Source: JAQVSH01 sp964451605 (GTDB lineage: Bacteria; Bacteroidota; Bacteroidia; Bacteroidales; UBA4181). From it: a DNA stretch of 56,856 nucleotides. The position numbers and the translations under genes were made by a program. Under the pieces are notes generated by a model. The model saw only the letters and a program-made list of their open reading frames with translations. It had not been told where the DNA came from and did not search any database. The first letter of the stretch is position 1. Each line of letters begins with the position of its first letter. The DNA lies in the NCBI GenBank assembly GCA_964451605.1, contig CAYVJA010000010.1:1-56856 (forward strand), written 5' to 3'. This document shows positions 17,453 through 26,436 of this stretch, in pieces.

Positions 17453-18784
17453 TCAGGAACGGCGTGATTTGATTAATCGCAGGGTGGCTGCTTTGCCCAA
17501 TCGGATCCGGTCGAGCAACGGGCGGTTGGCGGGACAGGTAAATTGGCAGGAGCCGCATTCAATACAGTCGACAACGCATGCATTTTCGGCCTGTTCGTAC
17601 AACTCTTTGGCTGAGAGTCTCTCCAATAGATAGGGTTCCAGCCCCATAGGACAAACCTCAATGCATTTTCCACACCGGATACAGGCCTGCGGAGCGGAGC
17701 GTCGTGCCATCGAAACGGGCAGCAAAAGCAAGCCCGATACCCCTTTGGTAACCGGGGCATCGAGGGTAACCAGTGTCCTTCCCATCATGGGCCCTCCCGC
17801 AATGACTTTCCCCGTTGATCCGGGGATATCGCCTGCGGCATTAACCACATCGCGGATAGGGGTTCCGATACGAACCTTCAGGTTGGAGGGTTCCTGCACC
17901 TCGGGTCCTGTCACGGTAATGATACGCTCAATTAGCGGTTTGTTCTTCTGGACAGCTTCATATACCGCAAACACGGAGGCGATGTTAAAGGGAACTACTC
18001 CCACATCTACGGGAATCTTACCGGAAGGCACCTCTTTGCCGGTAAGGGCCTGAATGAGCTGTTTCTCTCCTCCCTGGGGGTATTTTACAGTAAGACTCTG
18101 TACGGTTATCCCCTGATAACCGGCCGCCAGTGAGGTAAGCAGTGCAATGGCATCGGGTTTGTTCTCTTCAAGACCAATGATGGCTTTACCTACTCCCAAA
18201 GCTTTCATAAGAAGTGATACCCCAACCATAATCTCGGCTCCCTTTTCCAGCATCAGCCGGTGGTCGCAGGTGAGATAGGGTTCGCACTCCACACCGTTTA
18301 CAACCACCAGTTCGGCCACTTTACCCGGAGGAACAGCCAGTTTTACATGGGTGGGGAAGGTGGCACCTCCAAGCCCGACGATACCTGCGGCAGCAATTTT
18401 AGCCTGAATCTCTTTCGAGGAGAGGCGAACCTCTTTCACGAGGGTTTCGGACCGGTCTATTTCGTCGAGCCAGATATCGCCATCACGTTCAATCTGTATG
18501 GCGGGACGTTTGTATCCACTGGCATCGGTAAGATTGTCAATCTTTTTCACCGTGCCCGAAACGGGAGAATGAAGATTCGATGAGACAAATCCGTTTCCGG
18601 CAGCCAGAAGCTGCCCGGTTTTCACCACATCGCCCACCTTTACTACAACGCTTGGAAGGGCTCCAATGTGCTGCGACAGGGGTACCACTACACTACCCGG
18701 GAGGGGCAGTTCGCGTGTGGGTTTGTCGTTACTCAGTTTGCATTCGGAGGGATGAATACCTCCTCGGCTGAATGTTTTTGGCAT
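17453..18784 (-). CDS. rnfC: Rnf complex subunit RnfC (NADH/FMN, 2x[4Fe-4S])
   Basis: A 443-residue peripheral subunit. It has an N-terminal barrel-sandwich domain, a Rossmann domain with GLGGATFPTHVK and NGVECEPYLTCD (FMN/NADH site), an SLBB domain, and two C-terminal ferredoxin motifs, CIRCGKCIEVCP and CIECGSCQFTCP. It reduces NAD+ with electrons from the membrane arm. I used ATG 18,784 (MPKTFSRGGIHP), which gives the family N-terminus; the longer in-frame start would overlap rnfB. Confidence 0.95.
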   Translation of the reverse strand: MPKTFSRGGIHPSECKLSNDKPTRELPLPGSVVVPLSQHIGALPSVVVKVGDVVKTGQLLAAGNGFVSSNLHSPVSGTVKKIDNLTDASGYKRPAIQIERDGDIWLDEIDRSETLVKEVRLSSKEIQAKIAAAGIVGLGGATFPTHVKLAVPPGKVAELVVVNGVECEPYLTCDHRLMLEKGAEIMVGVSLLMKALGVGKAIIGLEENKPDAIALLTSLAAGYQGITVQSLTVKYPQGGEKQLIQALTGKEVPSGKIPVDVGVVPFNIASVFAVYEAVQKNKPLIERIITVTGPEVQEPSNLKVRIGTPIRDVVNAAGDIPGSTGKVIAGGPMMGRTLVTLDAPVTKGVSGLLLLPVSMARRSAPQACIRCGKCIEVCPMGLEPYLLERLSAKELYEQAENACVVDCIECGSCQFTCPANRPLLDRIRLGKAATLRLIKSRRS

Positions 18785-18810
18785 AGCTAAGAGTATCTTA
18801 GGGTAGGCGT

Positions 18811-19674
18811 TTACGATTCGGTTACTGCAACCGGATCGGCGGCCACAGCTGTTTTCTTGGGAGGAAAGTTGGGTTCGAGTATGGCGTTTGTCGGGCACTC
18901 AGTGACGCATTTACGGCAGAGCGTGCATTTCCGTGAGTCGATAAAGGCCAGGTTGTCGGCAATGGTAATTGCATCGAAGTTGCAAACCTTAAAGCACTTG
19001 GAGCATCCAATACAGGCAACGCTGCAATATTTCCTGGCTACACCCCCTTTCTCTTTGTTCATGCAAGAGACAAATACCTTACGGTTTTTGGGGAATTTTT
19101 TGCGCAGCTCAATGATGTTTCGGGGGCAGGCCTTTACGCAGGCACCACAGGCGGTACATTTGTCGTCGTCGACTACCGGCAGTCCGGTTTCCGGATCCAT
19201 ATGAAGGGCATCGAAGGCACAAACCGCTACACAATCGCCGCATCCCAGGCAACCGTTGGGACAGTCGGTATCACCGATACAAAGGGTGTGCTGCGAAGCA
19301 CATGAGGCAATACCGTCCCACTGTGCGGTTCTGGGTCGGTTGGCAAAGCTCCCGCTGCATCTGATTACTGCAACCAACGGGGCTTTGGCCGATGCTGCTT
19401 TGCCCAGAATAGTTGCCGCCTTCGACATAACGTCGTTTCCTCCCACCGGGCAGAAGAGATCGCCAATCTCTTTCGATTTTACCAGATTCTCGGCAAAGGC
19501 ACGGCATCCGGCAAATCCGCATCCCCCGCAATTGGCGCCGGGAAGCGCCTCCGTGACCTCATCTATCCGGGGATCTTCGAACACATAAAACTTGCGCGAT
19601 ACGTAATAGAGAATCAGAGCGGCAAGCAGGCTCAGCCCCACAGGCACAGCTATAGAATAGAGAATAGCAGTCAT
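18811..19674 (-). CDS. rnfB: Rnf complex subunit RnfB (ferredoxin-oxidising, multi-FeS)
   Basis: A 287-residue subunit. After an N-terminal membrane helix comes the PGANCGGCGFAGC cluster with a further Cys at DLFCPVGG ([4Fe-4S], as in Fe-hydrogenase/CODH proteins). Four further ferredoxin-like cysteine groups follow: CLGCGDCVAVC, CTACGACVKAC, CIGCSKCFKVC and CTLCRKCVTEC. It takes electrons from reduced ferredoxin and is the entry point of the complex. It starts 6 bases after the rseC stop. Confidence 0.96.
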   Translation of the reverse strand: MTAILYSIAVPVGLSLLAALILYYVSRKFYVFEDPRIDEVTEALPGANCGGCGFAGCRAFAENLVKSKEIGDLFCPVGGNDVMSKAATILGKAASAKAPLVAVIRCSGSFANRPRTAQWDGIASCASQHTLCIGDTDCPNGCLGCGDCVAVCAFDALHMDPETGLPVVDDDKCTACGACVKACPRNIIELRKKFPKNRKVFVSCMNKEKGGVARKYCSVACIGCSKCFKVCNFDAITIADNLAFIDSRKCTLCRKCVTECPTNAILEPNFPPKKTAVAADPVAVTES

Positions 19675-19680
19675 TGTCTT

Positions 19681-20100
19681 CTACTTTGGTAAAGCCTCGA
19701 TGGAAAACCGAAATTCGGTGGCCATCCGGTTGCGATTGATGTATAATATAAGGTAGTAGGGAATGAGTACCAGGAGCGACAGCAGCGCCGAAAGGGCCTC
19801 ATTACCGATTAATGCATAGGTGAGAAAAAGGGTGGCCAGAAGGAGTACAAGCGGATAGAGGTATCCATAAAAAACGGCTTTGCGTCCCATAGAAGGAGCC
19901 ATCGATATTCGAACGGTTTCGCCGGTGCTAAAATGGCCTTCGGGGCGCGGAATCACCATCTCAAGTGTGCCGCCCGACGATCCGAAACAGACCGAAGATG
20001 CCTGACAGCTGCCGCAGGCCGTGGGAGGAGTTACTGAGACGGTGACAGACGATGGGGTGATCCCGGTGACGATACCTTCTTGTACAATACAGTTGTTCAT
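19681..20100 (-). CDS. rseC: SoxR-reducing-system protein RseC family
   Basis: A 139-residue protein with the family cysteine pattern in its N-terminal domain (ACGSCQASSVC) and two hydrophobic segments (about 78-97 and 103-122). In other bacteria rseC accompanies rnf and helps keep the SoxR [2Fe-2S] centre reduced; in Bacteroidetes it is usually the first gene of rnf operons, as here. The cysteines suggest metal or FeS binding on one side of the membrane. No soxR is in the window, so its target is unknown. Confidence 0.88.
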   Translation of the reverse strand: MNNCIVQEGIVTGITPSSVTVSVTPPTACGSCQASSVCFGSSGGTLEMVIPRPEGHFSTGETVRISMAPSMGRKAVFYGYLYPLVLLLATLFLTYALIGNEALSALLSLLVLIPYYLILYINRNRMATEFRFSIEALPK

Positions 20101-20150
20101 TGCTTCTGACTGGCGGGCTAAATTACTAAAAACGATTCAGATTGTACCGT

Positions 20151-21560
20151 CTATCCCTCAGAAAACGACAGGCCCATTGCTAAGGCTTTTTCAATCAGCA
20201 ACTTTCGGGCGGCTTCGCGTTCGTTGGGAATTTCTCCGTCGAGAATGGCATCTTTAATGGTATTTTTCAGGACACCTACCTCACGACCGGGAGTAAGCCC
20301 GAACATTTGCATAATCTCCTCTCCATCAATGGGTGGCTGAAAATTACGGATGGCATCCCGCTCCTCCAGTTCGGCCATCTTTTTGCGAACCAACTCAAAG
20401 TTGGCAAGAAACCTTTTTACATTGTTCTCGTTCTTCGAGGTGATATCGGCTTCGCAAAGGGTCATCAGGTCGTCGACGTCGTCGCCCGCATCGAAGAGCA
20501 GACGCCTTACAGCCGAGTCGGTAATGATCTCCTCTGCCAGTACAATGGGACGAAGGTGTAGCAGTACCAGTTTTTGTACATAGCGCATCTTTTCGTTCAT
20601 GGGCATTCTTAGCCGTCGGAAAAGATCGGAAACCATACGAGAGCCTGCCAGTTCGTGGCCATGAAAGGTCCAGCCCGTTTCGGGATGGAACCGTTTGGTA
20701 TTGGGTTTGCCAATGTCGTGCAGCAGCGCCGCCCACCGAAGCCAAAGGTTAGAGGTGTGGCCGGCAATGTTGTCGAGTACCTTTAAGGTGTGCAGAAAGT
20801 TGTCTTTATGACCCAGCTTGTTACGAACCTCAACCCCTTTCATTCGGCTCAGTTCGGGGAGTATCAGTTGGAGCAGCCCGGTTTCGTACAGCATCTTAAA
20901 GCCGCGCGATGGTTTGTCCGACAGGATAATTTTATGCAGCTCCTCTACAATTCGCTCTGCGGAGACAATCTCAATCCGATGGCAGTTCTTCTTCAGCGAT
21001 TCGTAAGTCTCCGGCCAGATTTCGAAATGCAGTTGTGTTGCGAAACGTATGGCTCTGATCATACGGAGCGGATCGTCCGAAAAGGTGATATCAGGATTAA
21101 GCGGGGTGCGGATTATTTTATTCTCCAGGTCGGCTATCCCTCCGAAGGGGTCGGTTAAGTTTCCGAACCCATCGCGATGTAGCGAAACCGCGAGCGCATT
21201 AATGGTAAAATCGCGCCGCTCCTGATCTTCCTGCAGAGTACCGTCTTCTACCAGCGGTTTGCGGGAATCGGACCGATACGACTCTTTTCTTGCCCCCACA
21301 AATTCAACCTCCATCCCCTCGTACTTCAGCATGGCGGTCCCGAAATTTTTGAACACCGAGACAGGTATCGATGGGCCCAGGGCCTTTGCCACTTTGCGGG
21401 CAAGAGCAATGCCGCTCCCTACCACTACCACATCGATATCTTTCGATTCGCGCCCGATGAGCGAGTCCCGCACATACCCCCCAACCACGTAGGCTTCCAG
21501 ATTCTCTTGCGTAATCAGCTCGGAGAGCACAGTAAAAATGCGATGGGTAAGTGGTATCAT
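20151..21560 (-). CDS. CCA tRNA nucleotidyltransferase / poly(A) polymerase family with HD domain
   Basis: A 469-residue class II nucleotidyltransferase. The catalytic head is clear: VVGGYVRDSLIGRESKDIDVVV with the DxD acids, then RRDFTINALAV. A middle helical tRNA-binding region follows, then an HD phosphohydrolase domain (LLHDIGKPNTKRF near residue 285). It adds or repairs the 3' CCA of tRNAs. Because the family splits into CCA-, A- or C-adding forms, I leave the symbol empty. It is transcribed from a strong promoter (21,584-21,615), and rseC-rnf starts 50 bases after its stop, so it may drive the rnf genes too. Confidence 0.92.
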   Translation of the reverse strand: MIPLTHRIFTVLSELITQENLEAYVVGGYVRDSLIGRESKDIDVVVVGSGIALARKVAKALGPSIPVSVFKNFGTAMLKYEGMEVEFVGARKESYRSDSRKPLVEDGTLQEDQERRDFTINALAVSLHRDGFGNLTDPFGGIADLENKIIRTPLNPDITFSDDPLRMIRAIRFATQLHFEIWPETYESLKKNCHRIEIVSAERIVEELHKIILSDKPSRGFKMLYETGLLQLILPELSRMKGVEVRNKLGHKDNFLHTLKVLDNIAGHTSNLWLRWAALLHDIGKPNTKRFHPETGWTFHGHELAGSRMVSDLFRRLRMPMNEKMRYVQKLVLLHLRPIVLAEEIITDSAVRRLLFDAGDDVDDLMTLCEADITSKNENNVKRFLANFELVRKKMAELEERDAIRNFQPPIDGEEIMQMFGLTPGREVGVLKNTIKDAILDGEIPNEREAARKLLIEKALAMGLSFSEG

Positions 21561-21583
21561 GTTACGATGGGGCTTTGAGGAGG

Positions 21584-21615
21584 CAAACGTACAAGATTCT
21601 CGTTTATTTCACAAA
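21584..21615 (-). promoter_or_regulatory. Consensus Bacteroidetes promoter for the cca-rnf strand
   Basis: Read on the - strand: TTTG (21,615-21,612), 20 bases, TACGTTTG (21,591-21,584). This matches the -33/-7 consensus TTTG-N19-20-TAnnTTTG exactly. The cca ATG is 24 bases downstream of the box. Confidence 0.8.
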
Positions 21616-21743
21616 AGAGGCTGAAAAATGGCGCTTTTGGAGAGGACGGAACTAAAATCTGCCCAAATTGTGCTTGGGGATGTTAATTTTTCGTAAAATT
21701 GCACCAAAATTTGGCGTTGCAGGGCGCCTTAATTTCACGGGCT

Positions 21744-22523
21744 ATGTATAGAAATATCTGGAATGAGAGTTTTCCCTCCCTCTGTTCCATCTCTTTTTAC
21801 AACGCAAATGCCATTAAGGCACTTACGGTAACCGGGTTTAAGGTTGATAATTTTATTGTAACTGAGGAGATTATCTATAAGGATATTCCTTTCGACTACG
21901 TAATGTTCAGATTTGTGAAGTCGGATGGCTACACTGTTTCGCGAGAAGTTAAGTTGAACCGCAATAAGTTTACAGATCGTATTCACTCCTGTGTGCGACA
22001 TGAGAACGAGGGCTTTGCTCTGATCGACGTGAGCAATACACCCATGGCCGAAGTTCCATCATTAAATGTTGCCTCCTGTTCGCGCATTTCCATTGGCCAA
22101 CCGATTGCAATTATGGGTTTTCATTACGATCGTGAGAATCTTACCTTTTTACAAGGTATTATCTCCTCGAATGTGAAACTGGAAGAGGGAAAAGAGTTTC
22201 TTCAGTTTAACGCTTCTGTAAGGCAGGGTTTCTCAGGCAGCCCGCTTATTAATGTGGAGACCGGAAGAGTGGTGGGGGTTGTAGGACACCGTCTCACCTC
22301 GCATTCTAAAGAGTACGATAAATTCAAGCAGATTATCGACGATAATCTTGCCTTGCTCCAACCGGCACTGGGCGAATTAAAAGTCGGTCCCATCGATCCG
22401 ATTCAGGTATTGATTGCCAGCCAGAATCAGTTAAAACAATTGGGCCGTGAGTTGTATAAATCGAGCCACTCCAGTTTCGGTTATGCCCATAAGATCGACA
22501 ACCTCTCCTACTACCTCTCTTAA
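21744..22523 (+). CDS. Trypsin-like serine-protease-fold protein, probably inactive
   Basis: About 259 residues, cytosolic (no signal peptide). The C-terminal half of a chymotrypsin-fold domain is clear: GQPIAIMGFHY, then the serine motif FNASVRQGFSGSPLIN and GRVVGVVGHR. In the N-terminal half, where HtrA-type proteases read like VTNxHVV, this protein reads FIVTEEIIY, so the catalytic His appears replaced by Glu; an Asp is possible at ALIDVSN. This points to a pseudoprotease used for binding. I chose ATG 21,744 because a -7-like box (TAAAATTG, 21,694-21,701) overlaps the alternative TTG start at 21,699. It is followed after 14 bases by queG. Confidence 0.6.
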   Translation: MYRNIWNESFPSLCSISFYNANAIKALTVTGFKVDNFIVTEEIIYKDIPFDYVMFRFVKSDGYTVSREVKLNRNKFTDRIHSCVRHENEGFALIDVSNTPMAEVPSLNVASCSRISIGQPIAIMGFHYDRENLTFLQGIISSNVKLEEGKEFLQFNASVRQGFSGSPLINVETGRVVGVVGHRLTSHSKEYDKFKQIIDDNLALLQPALGELKVGPIDPIQVLIASQNQLKQLGRELYKSSHSSFGYAHKIDNLSYYLS

Positions 22524-22537
22524 ACAGTTTTTCTGAT

Positions 22538-23516
22538 TTGCATGCTGCTTTTCCTATTCTGCAGAAAGCCCGCGAACTGGGCTTTTGCGCTGTGGGCATT
22601 ACCTCTCCCTCAGTTCCGGAGGAAGATATCGCCCGTTTAGCCGATTGGCTTTCGAAGGGCTATCATGCGCAGATGGAGTGGATGGAGAGAAATCTCTCTC
22701 TTCGTATTCATCCCGATGAGTTGGTCGCCGGCACAAAGAGCGCGGTTGTGGTGGCCCTGCCCTATTATACCCTACATTCTCCTTTCATGCAGCGCTTCCG
22801 GATTGCCCGATATGCCCGCGGACTCGACTATCACGGTGTAATCAGAGAGAAATTGCGTTTGCTGTCGACCCATATAAATGGCCTGTACGGGCCGGTTTCG
22901 GGAAGAGCTTTTTCCGACAGCGCCCCGGTCATGGAGCACGCTCTGGCTGTAAAAGCCGGTCTGGGTTGGTTGGGGAAGAACGGCCTTCTTTATGTAAAGG
23001 GGTACGGGTCGTACGTCCTGTTGGGTGTATTGTTTGTCAATGTCTCGCTCGAGGAGTCCGGCACGCCTCTTCCCGCCCGTTGCGGGAGTTGTACCGCCTG
23101 TATGGATGCCTGCCCTTCCGGTGCCATTTGTGCGCCACTGCAGATAGATGCCCGCAGATGTCTTTCTTATCTGACCATCGAGCATAAAGGTGCCTTTCCT
23201 GCTGATGCTCCTTTGTTACACCGTCAGTTGTNNNNNNNNNNNNNNNNNNNNNNNNNNNNNNNNNNNNNNNNNNNNNNNNNNNNNNNNNNNNNNNNNNCAG
23301 GAGGTTTGTCCGTGGAACCGGGAGGTGACGCCGACCCGGGAGTCAGCCTTTGAAGATATGCCCCGTTTTATGCAGTTTACCGACCGTATGTTGTGGAATC
23401 TCACCGAAACCGAATTTCAGATTCTGTTTAAAGAAACCCCTGTGGTTCGGACCGGTTATGCCGGCTGGCGACGCAATCTGGAGCAGATTGTCCGGGAAGA
23501 GGGAGAAGAGTTCTGA
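22538..23516 (+). CDS. queG: Epoxyqueuosine reductase (N gap inside)
   Basis: A cobalamin- and FeS-dependent enzyme for the last step of queuosine synthesis in tRNA. Visible are the QueG N-terminal region (LGFCAVGIT, GYHAQMEWM), the cobalamin-domain stretch DSAPVMEHALAVKAGLGWLGKNGLL, and the first ferredoxin motif CGSCTACMDACPSGAI. The 66-N gap (23,232-23,297) removes most of the second motif, of which EVCPWN remains. The frame changes across the gap because its length is arbitrary. The start appears to be TTG at 22,538; an ATG four bases later is out of frame. The 3' end overlaps the convergent GSCFA gene by 89 bases. tgt, of the same pathway, lies 1.8 kb away. Confidence 0.9.
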
Positions 23517-24495
23517 AATAGCGCTCCTCCTCTGCCAATGATACACCGAAACGGGTGCAATGAGGGGTGAGTGACGCAATATTATCTAACTGTTTCTGCG
23601 CAAAGGAGGCAACTGCATTGGCCGTGGGATGCAGCAGGCGATGCCGGGAAGCGGCAACAACCGAAAGAATCTGCCGGGAAAGTGCCGACGACTCCTCGTC
23701 TGTCATGACCTCTTCCACCTTTTCGAAGAGATAGGAGATGGCAGTTTCGGAGGGGTGAACCATATCCTCGGCATAAAACCGATAGTCGCGCAGTTCGTCG
23801 AGCATAATTTCGTAAGCAGGAAAATAGAAACTCTGTTCACGATAGCGGTCGGAGAGCCGATTGAGGGCAAGCAGCAGCGTGGCTTTTTCGATTTGGCTCT
23901 GGTGGGCACCATTCTTGATATATCGTACCGGGCTCAGGGTGAAAATCAGTTTGATGCGGCTGTTCAATGCCAGGACGCCATCCAGGGCGTCGGAGAGCAG
24001 GGAATAAGACTCTTCTGTCGAGAGACATTCCGTATCGAAATGGCCCGAAGGCAACTTATGGCAGTTCCCGGCAATACGCCCGGACTCTCTGTGCCGATAT
24101 ACCCGGGCGGTTCCCGGAGTGATAAAGAGGTAGGATGCGCGGGCTAACGTGTCGTGTGCAACGGAGAGCTTTTGGTTAATACGGGTAAGCACCTCCTGTT
24201 TATCCGATCCCGAAAAACTCCCGTGATGATCCAGGCTGTGATAAAGCGAATCCGAAAAAAACAGGTCGGACTCCCGGTAGGGTCTGTTCTCAACCATTCG
24301 CCGCAGGGCAGTGGCCAGCGAAGCGGGATTGTATAAAATGCCGAAGGGGTTGATAAGGGTTTTGAACTTCCTCTCTGCAAACCGGTTGCCTATGGATTCG
24401 GCAAAACAGGAACCCAAAAAGAGAAGTTCCGAACCGTAGGAGATCTTCCAGGGGAGCGGGGATAAGGGAACCGGAGTAAAGAGGCGCGGATGCAC
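23428..24495 (-). CDS. GSCFA domain protein
   Basis: About 355 residues, carrying the name-giving motif LLFLGSCFAESIG near the N-terminus, as well as NPFGILYNP and TLSPVRYIKNG. GSCFA proteins resemble SGNH/GDSL hydrolases and are common in Bacteroidetes; the Ser in GSCF and a later DMVHPSE segment would be the Ser and Asp/His pieces. The substrate is unknown. A TATATTTG box (24,517-24,524, reverse) overlaps an upstream TTG start, so I prefer GTG 24,495. The C-terminal 30 residues are antisense to the end of queG. Confidence 0.8.
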   Translation of the reverse strand: MHPRLFTPVPLSPLPWKISYGSELLFLGSCFAESIGNRFAERKFKTLINPFGILYNPASLATALRRMVENRPYRESDLFFSDSLYHSLDHHGSFSGSDKQEVLTRINQKLSVAHDTLARASYLFITPGTARVYRHRESGRIAGNCHKLPSGHFDTECLSTEESYSLLSDALDGVLALNSRIKLIFTLSPVRYIKNGAHQSQIEKATLLLALNRLSDRYREQSFYFPAYEIMLDELRDYRFYAEDMVHPSETAISYLFEKVEEVMTDEESSALSRQILSVVAASRHRLLHPTANAVASFAQKQLDNIASLTPHCTRFGVSLAEEERYFRTLLPLPGQSAPDCVASRHNRSEPQGFL

Positions 24496-24516
24496 AATTA
24501 TTTCTATATTTACCTG

Positions 24517-24524
24517 CAAATATA
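24517..24524 (-). promoter_or_regulatory. -7 box for the GSCFA gene
   Basis: TATATTTG on the - strand, 22 bases from the chosen GTG. It lies in the very short space shared with the divergent DUF2461 gene. Confidence 0.55.
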
Positions 24525-24533
24525 GGAAATGCT

Positions 24534-25217
24534 ATGCTTCGGAATACGCTTCAATTTGTCACCAGACTCCACGCGAACAATACGCGTGAATGGTTTGCCG
24601 ATCATCGCCCTCAGTATCTGGAAGCCAAAGAGGAATTCGAACACTTTGTGCAACTTCTCATTGCCGGTATTCGCTCGTTCGATCCCGAACCGGGGTGGAT
24701 TACCCCGCGCGAAACCCTGTTCAGAATCTATCGCGATACCCGTTTTTCGCCCGACAAAACACCTTATAAGAACCATTTCTCTGCCTATCTGGCGAAGGGC
24801 GGCCGAAAATCTCCCTATGCCGGTTACTATTTGCATATAGAGCCGCAGGGTGCCGGATATCTGGGCGGTTCGTTGTTGTCGGGGGGTATATACGCTCCTG
24901 AATCTGCGGTTTTGAAGCAACTGCGGGAGGAAATTTACTACCATTATTCCGAATTTTTGGGGCTGACAGGCGAACCCGAATTTGCCCGCAATATTACGTG
25001 GTTCGAAACAGAAATGTTGAAGACAACCCCCCGCGGTTTTCCGCGTGACTTTGCCGGGGATGCCTGGCTTCGGCGTCGCGATTATTGCTTTTTCACCTCC
25101 CTTCCTGAAGAACTCATCGAATCGGAAACGCTTCTGGACAGGGCTCTTGAGACCTTTTCGCGGATGACTCCCCTGAACCATTTTCTCAATCGGGCGCTCG
25201 TGTTTGGAAATGAGTAG
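24534..25217 (+). CDS. DUF2461 family protein
   Basis: A 227-residue protein of the DUF2461 family (about 220 residues). Typical segments are ANNTREWFADHRPQYLEAK, FRIYRDTRFSPDKTPYKNHF and GAGYLGGSLLSGGIY. The conserved Arg, Asp and Lys cluster in the RDTRFSPDKTPYK stretch looks like an active or binding site, but no function is established. It is soluble, with no signal peptide, and divergent from GSCFA with only 38 bases between starts. Confidence 0.88.
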   Translation: MLRNTLQFVTRLHANNTREWFADHRPQYLEAKEEFEHFVQLLIAGIRSFDPEPGWITPRETLFRIYRDTRFSPDKTPYKNHFSAYLAKGGRKSPYAGYYLHIEPQGAGYLGGSLLSGGIYAPESAVLKQLREEIYYHYSEFLGLTGEPEFARNITWFETEMLKTTPRGFPRDFAGDAWLRRRDYCFFTSLPEELIESETLLDRALETFSRMTPLNHFLNRALVFGNE

Positions 25218-25252
25218 AAGAGCGTCGCCCGTGCGGCAGCCTGCCGGAGGAG

Positions 25253-25283
25253 TTGGCGGTTTCGCAAAAATCGTGTAGGTTTG
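25253..25283 (+). promoter_or_regulatory. Promoter for tgt-lptFG
   Basis: TTG at 25,253-25,255, a 20-base spacer, then TAGGTTTG at 25,276-25,283, close to the Bacteroidetes consensus. The tgt GTG start is 22 bases downstream of the box. Confidence 0.6.
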
Positions 25284-25305
25284 TCGCTCCATATATGATC
25301 GGAAC

Positions 25306-26436
25306 GTGAACTTCTCACTTCTTCACACAGATATCCATTCTTCTGCCAGGGCCGGCCTGATTGAGACGTCGCGCGGGCCTATAGCCACTCCGGTATTTAT
25401 GCCGGTGGGTACCAGCGGGAGCGTGAAGGGGGTGTCGCAAACGCAACTGAGTAACGATATCGGGGCGCAGATTATTCTGGGGAACACGTTTCATCTCTAT
25501 CTTCGTCCCGGCCTCGAAGTGTTGAGAGGAGCAGGCGGGTTGCACCGCTTTATCTCCTGGGAGCGTCCCATGCTTACCGATAGCGGGGGGTATCAGGTAT
25601 TTTCGCTTACCGATATCCGTAAGCTGCGCGAAGAGGGGGTGGAGTTTCGCTCGCATATAGATGGTTCGAAGCATCTTTTTACACCTGAAAATGTGATGGA
25701 TACGCAGCGGGTGATTGGGGCGGATATTATCATGGCTTTTGATGAGTGCACACCTTATCCGGCCGATTATACCTTTGCCCGAAAGTCGATGGAGCTTACC
25801 CATCGCTGGCTTAAACGCTGCTTTACCCGCTTTGGCGAAACCGAACCGCTCTATGGTCACGAACAGGCGCTTTTCCCTATTGTTCAGGGAGGAATGTACC
25901 CTGAGTTGCGCAGAATTTCGGCCGAAACGGTTGCCTCTTATAACGCGTCGGGAAATGCCATCGGGGGTTTATCGGTGGGCGAACCGGCCGAATTGATGTA
26001 CGAGATGGTGGCTCTGGTGAATGAGACACTTCCCGTGCATAAACCTCGTTATCTGATGGGTGTAGGTACTCCGGTGAATATTCTGGAGTCCATTTCGCTC
26101 GGAATAGATATGTTCGACTGTGTGATGCCGACACGAAACGGCCGAAACGGGATGCTCTTTACCAAAGACGGTTTTGTTAACATTAAGAACGCCAAGTGGA
26201 AAGATGATTTCTCGCCCATTGAGGAGGGAGGTGCATCGGAGGTCGATGAAAAGTATTCCCGGGCGTATCTTCGTCATCTGATCTATGCGGGCGAAATGCT
26301 CGGATCGCAGATTGCAACGGCTCATAATCTGGCCTTTTACGTTTGGTTGGTAGAAGAGGCCCGACGCCGGATTATAGACGGCTCGTTTTCGGGTTGGAAA
26401 AAGGAGATGGTAGAACGATTATCCACACGGTTATGA
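25306..26436 (+). CDS. tgt: tRNA-guanine (queuine) transglycosylase without zinc cysteines
   Basis: A 376-residue TIM-barrel enzyme that exchanges the wobble guanine of GUN-anticodon tRNAs for preQ1. Catalytic segments are intact: MLTDSGGYQVFSL with the general-base Asp, ADIIMAFDECTPYP, QGGMYPELR, and FDCVMPTRNGRNG with the nucleophilic Asp. The C-terminal zinc site CxCxxC...H is not: the three Cys positions read Gly, Ser and Asp in IEEGGASEVDEKYSRAYL, while the His in AHNLAFY remains. Bacteroidetes enzymes may share this; I cannot run the comparison. The GTG start is supported by the promoter. It overlaps the next gene at ATGA. Confidence 0.95.
   Translation: MNFSLLHTDIHSSARAGLIETSRGPIATPVFMPVGTSGSVKGVSQTQLSNDIGAQIILGNTFHLYLRPGLEVLRGAGGLHRFISWERPMLTDSGGYQVFSLTDIRKLREEGVEFRSHIDGSKHLFTPENVMDTQRVIGADIIMAFDECTPYPADYTFARKSMELTHRWLKRCFTRFGETEPLYGHEQALFPIVQGGMYPELRRISAETVASYNASGNAIGGLSVGEPAELMYEMVALVNETLPVHKPRYLMGVGTPVNILESISLGIDMFDCVMPTRNGRNGMLFTKDGFVNIKNAKWKDDFSPIEEGGASEVDEKYSRAYLRHLIYAGEMLGSQIATAHNLAFYVWLVEEARRRIIDGSFSGWKKEMVERLSTRL

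Noticed and set aside
24496..24519. TTG start of the GSCFA gene
   Set aside because: It overlaps the promoter -7 box; GTG 24,495 fits better.
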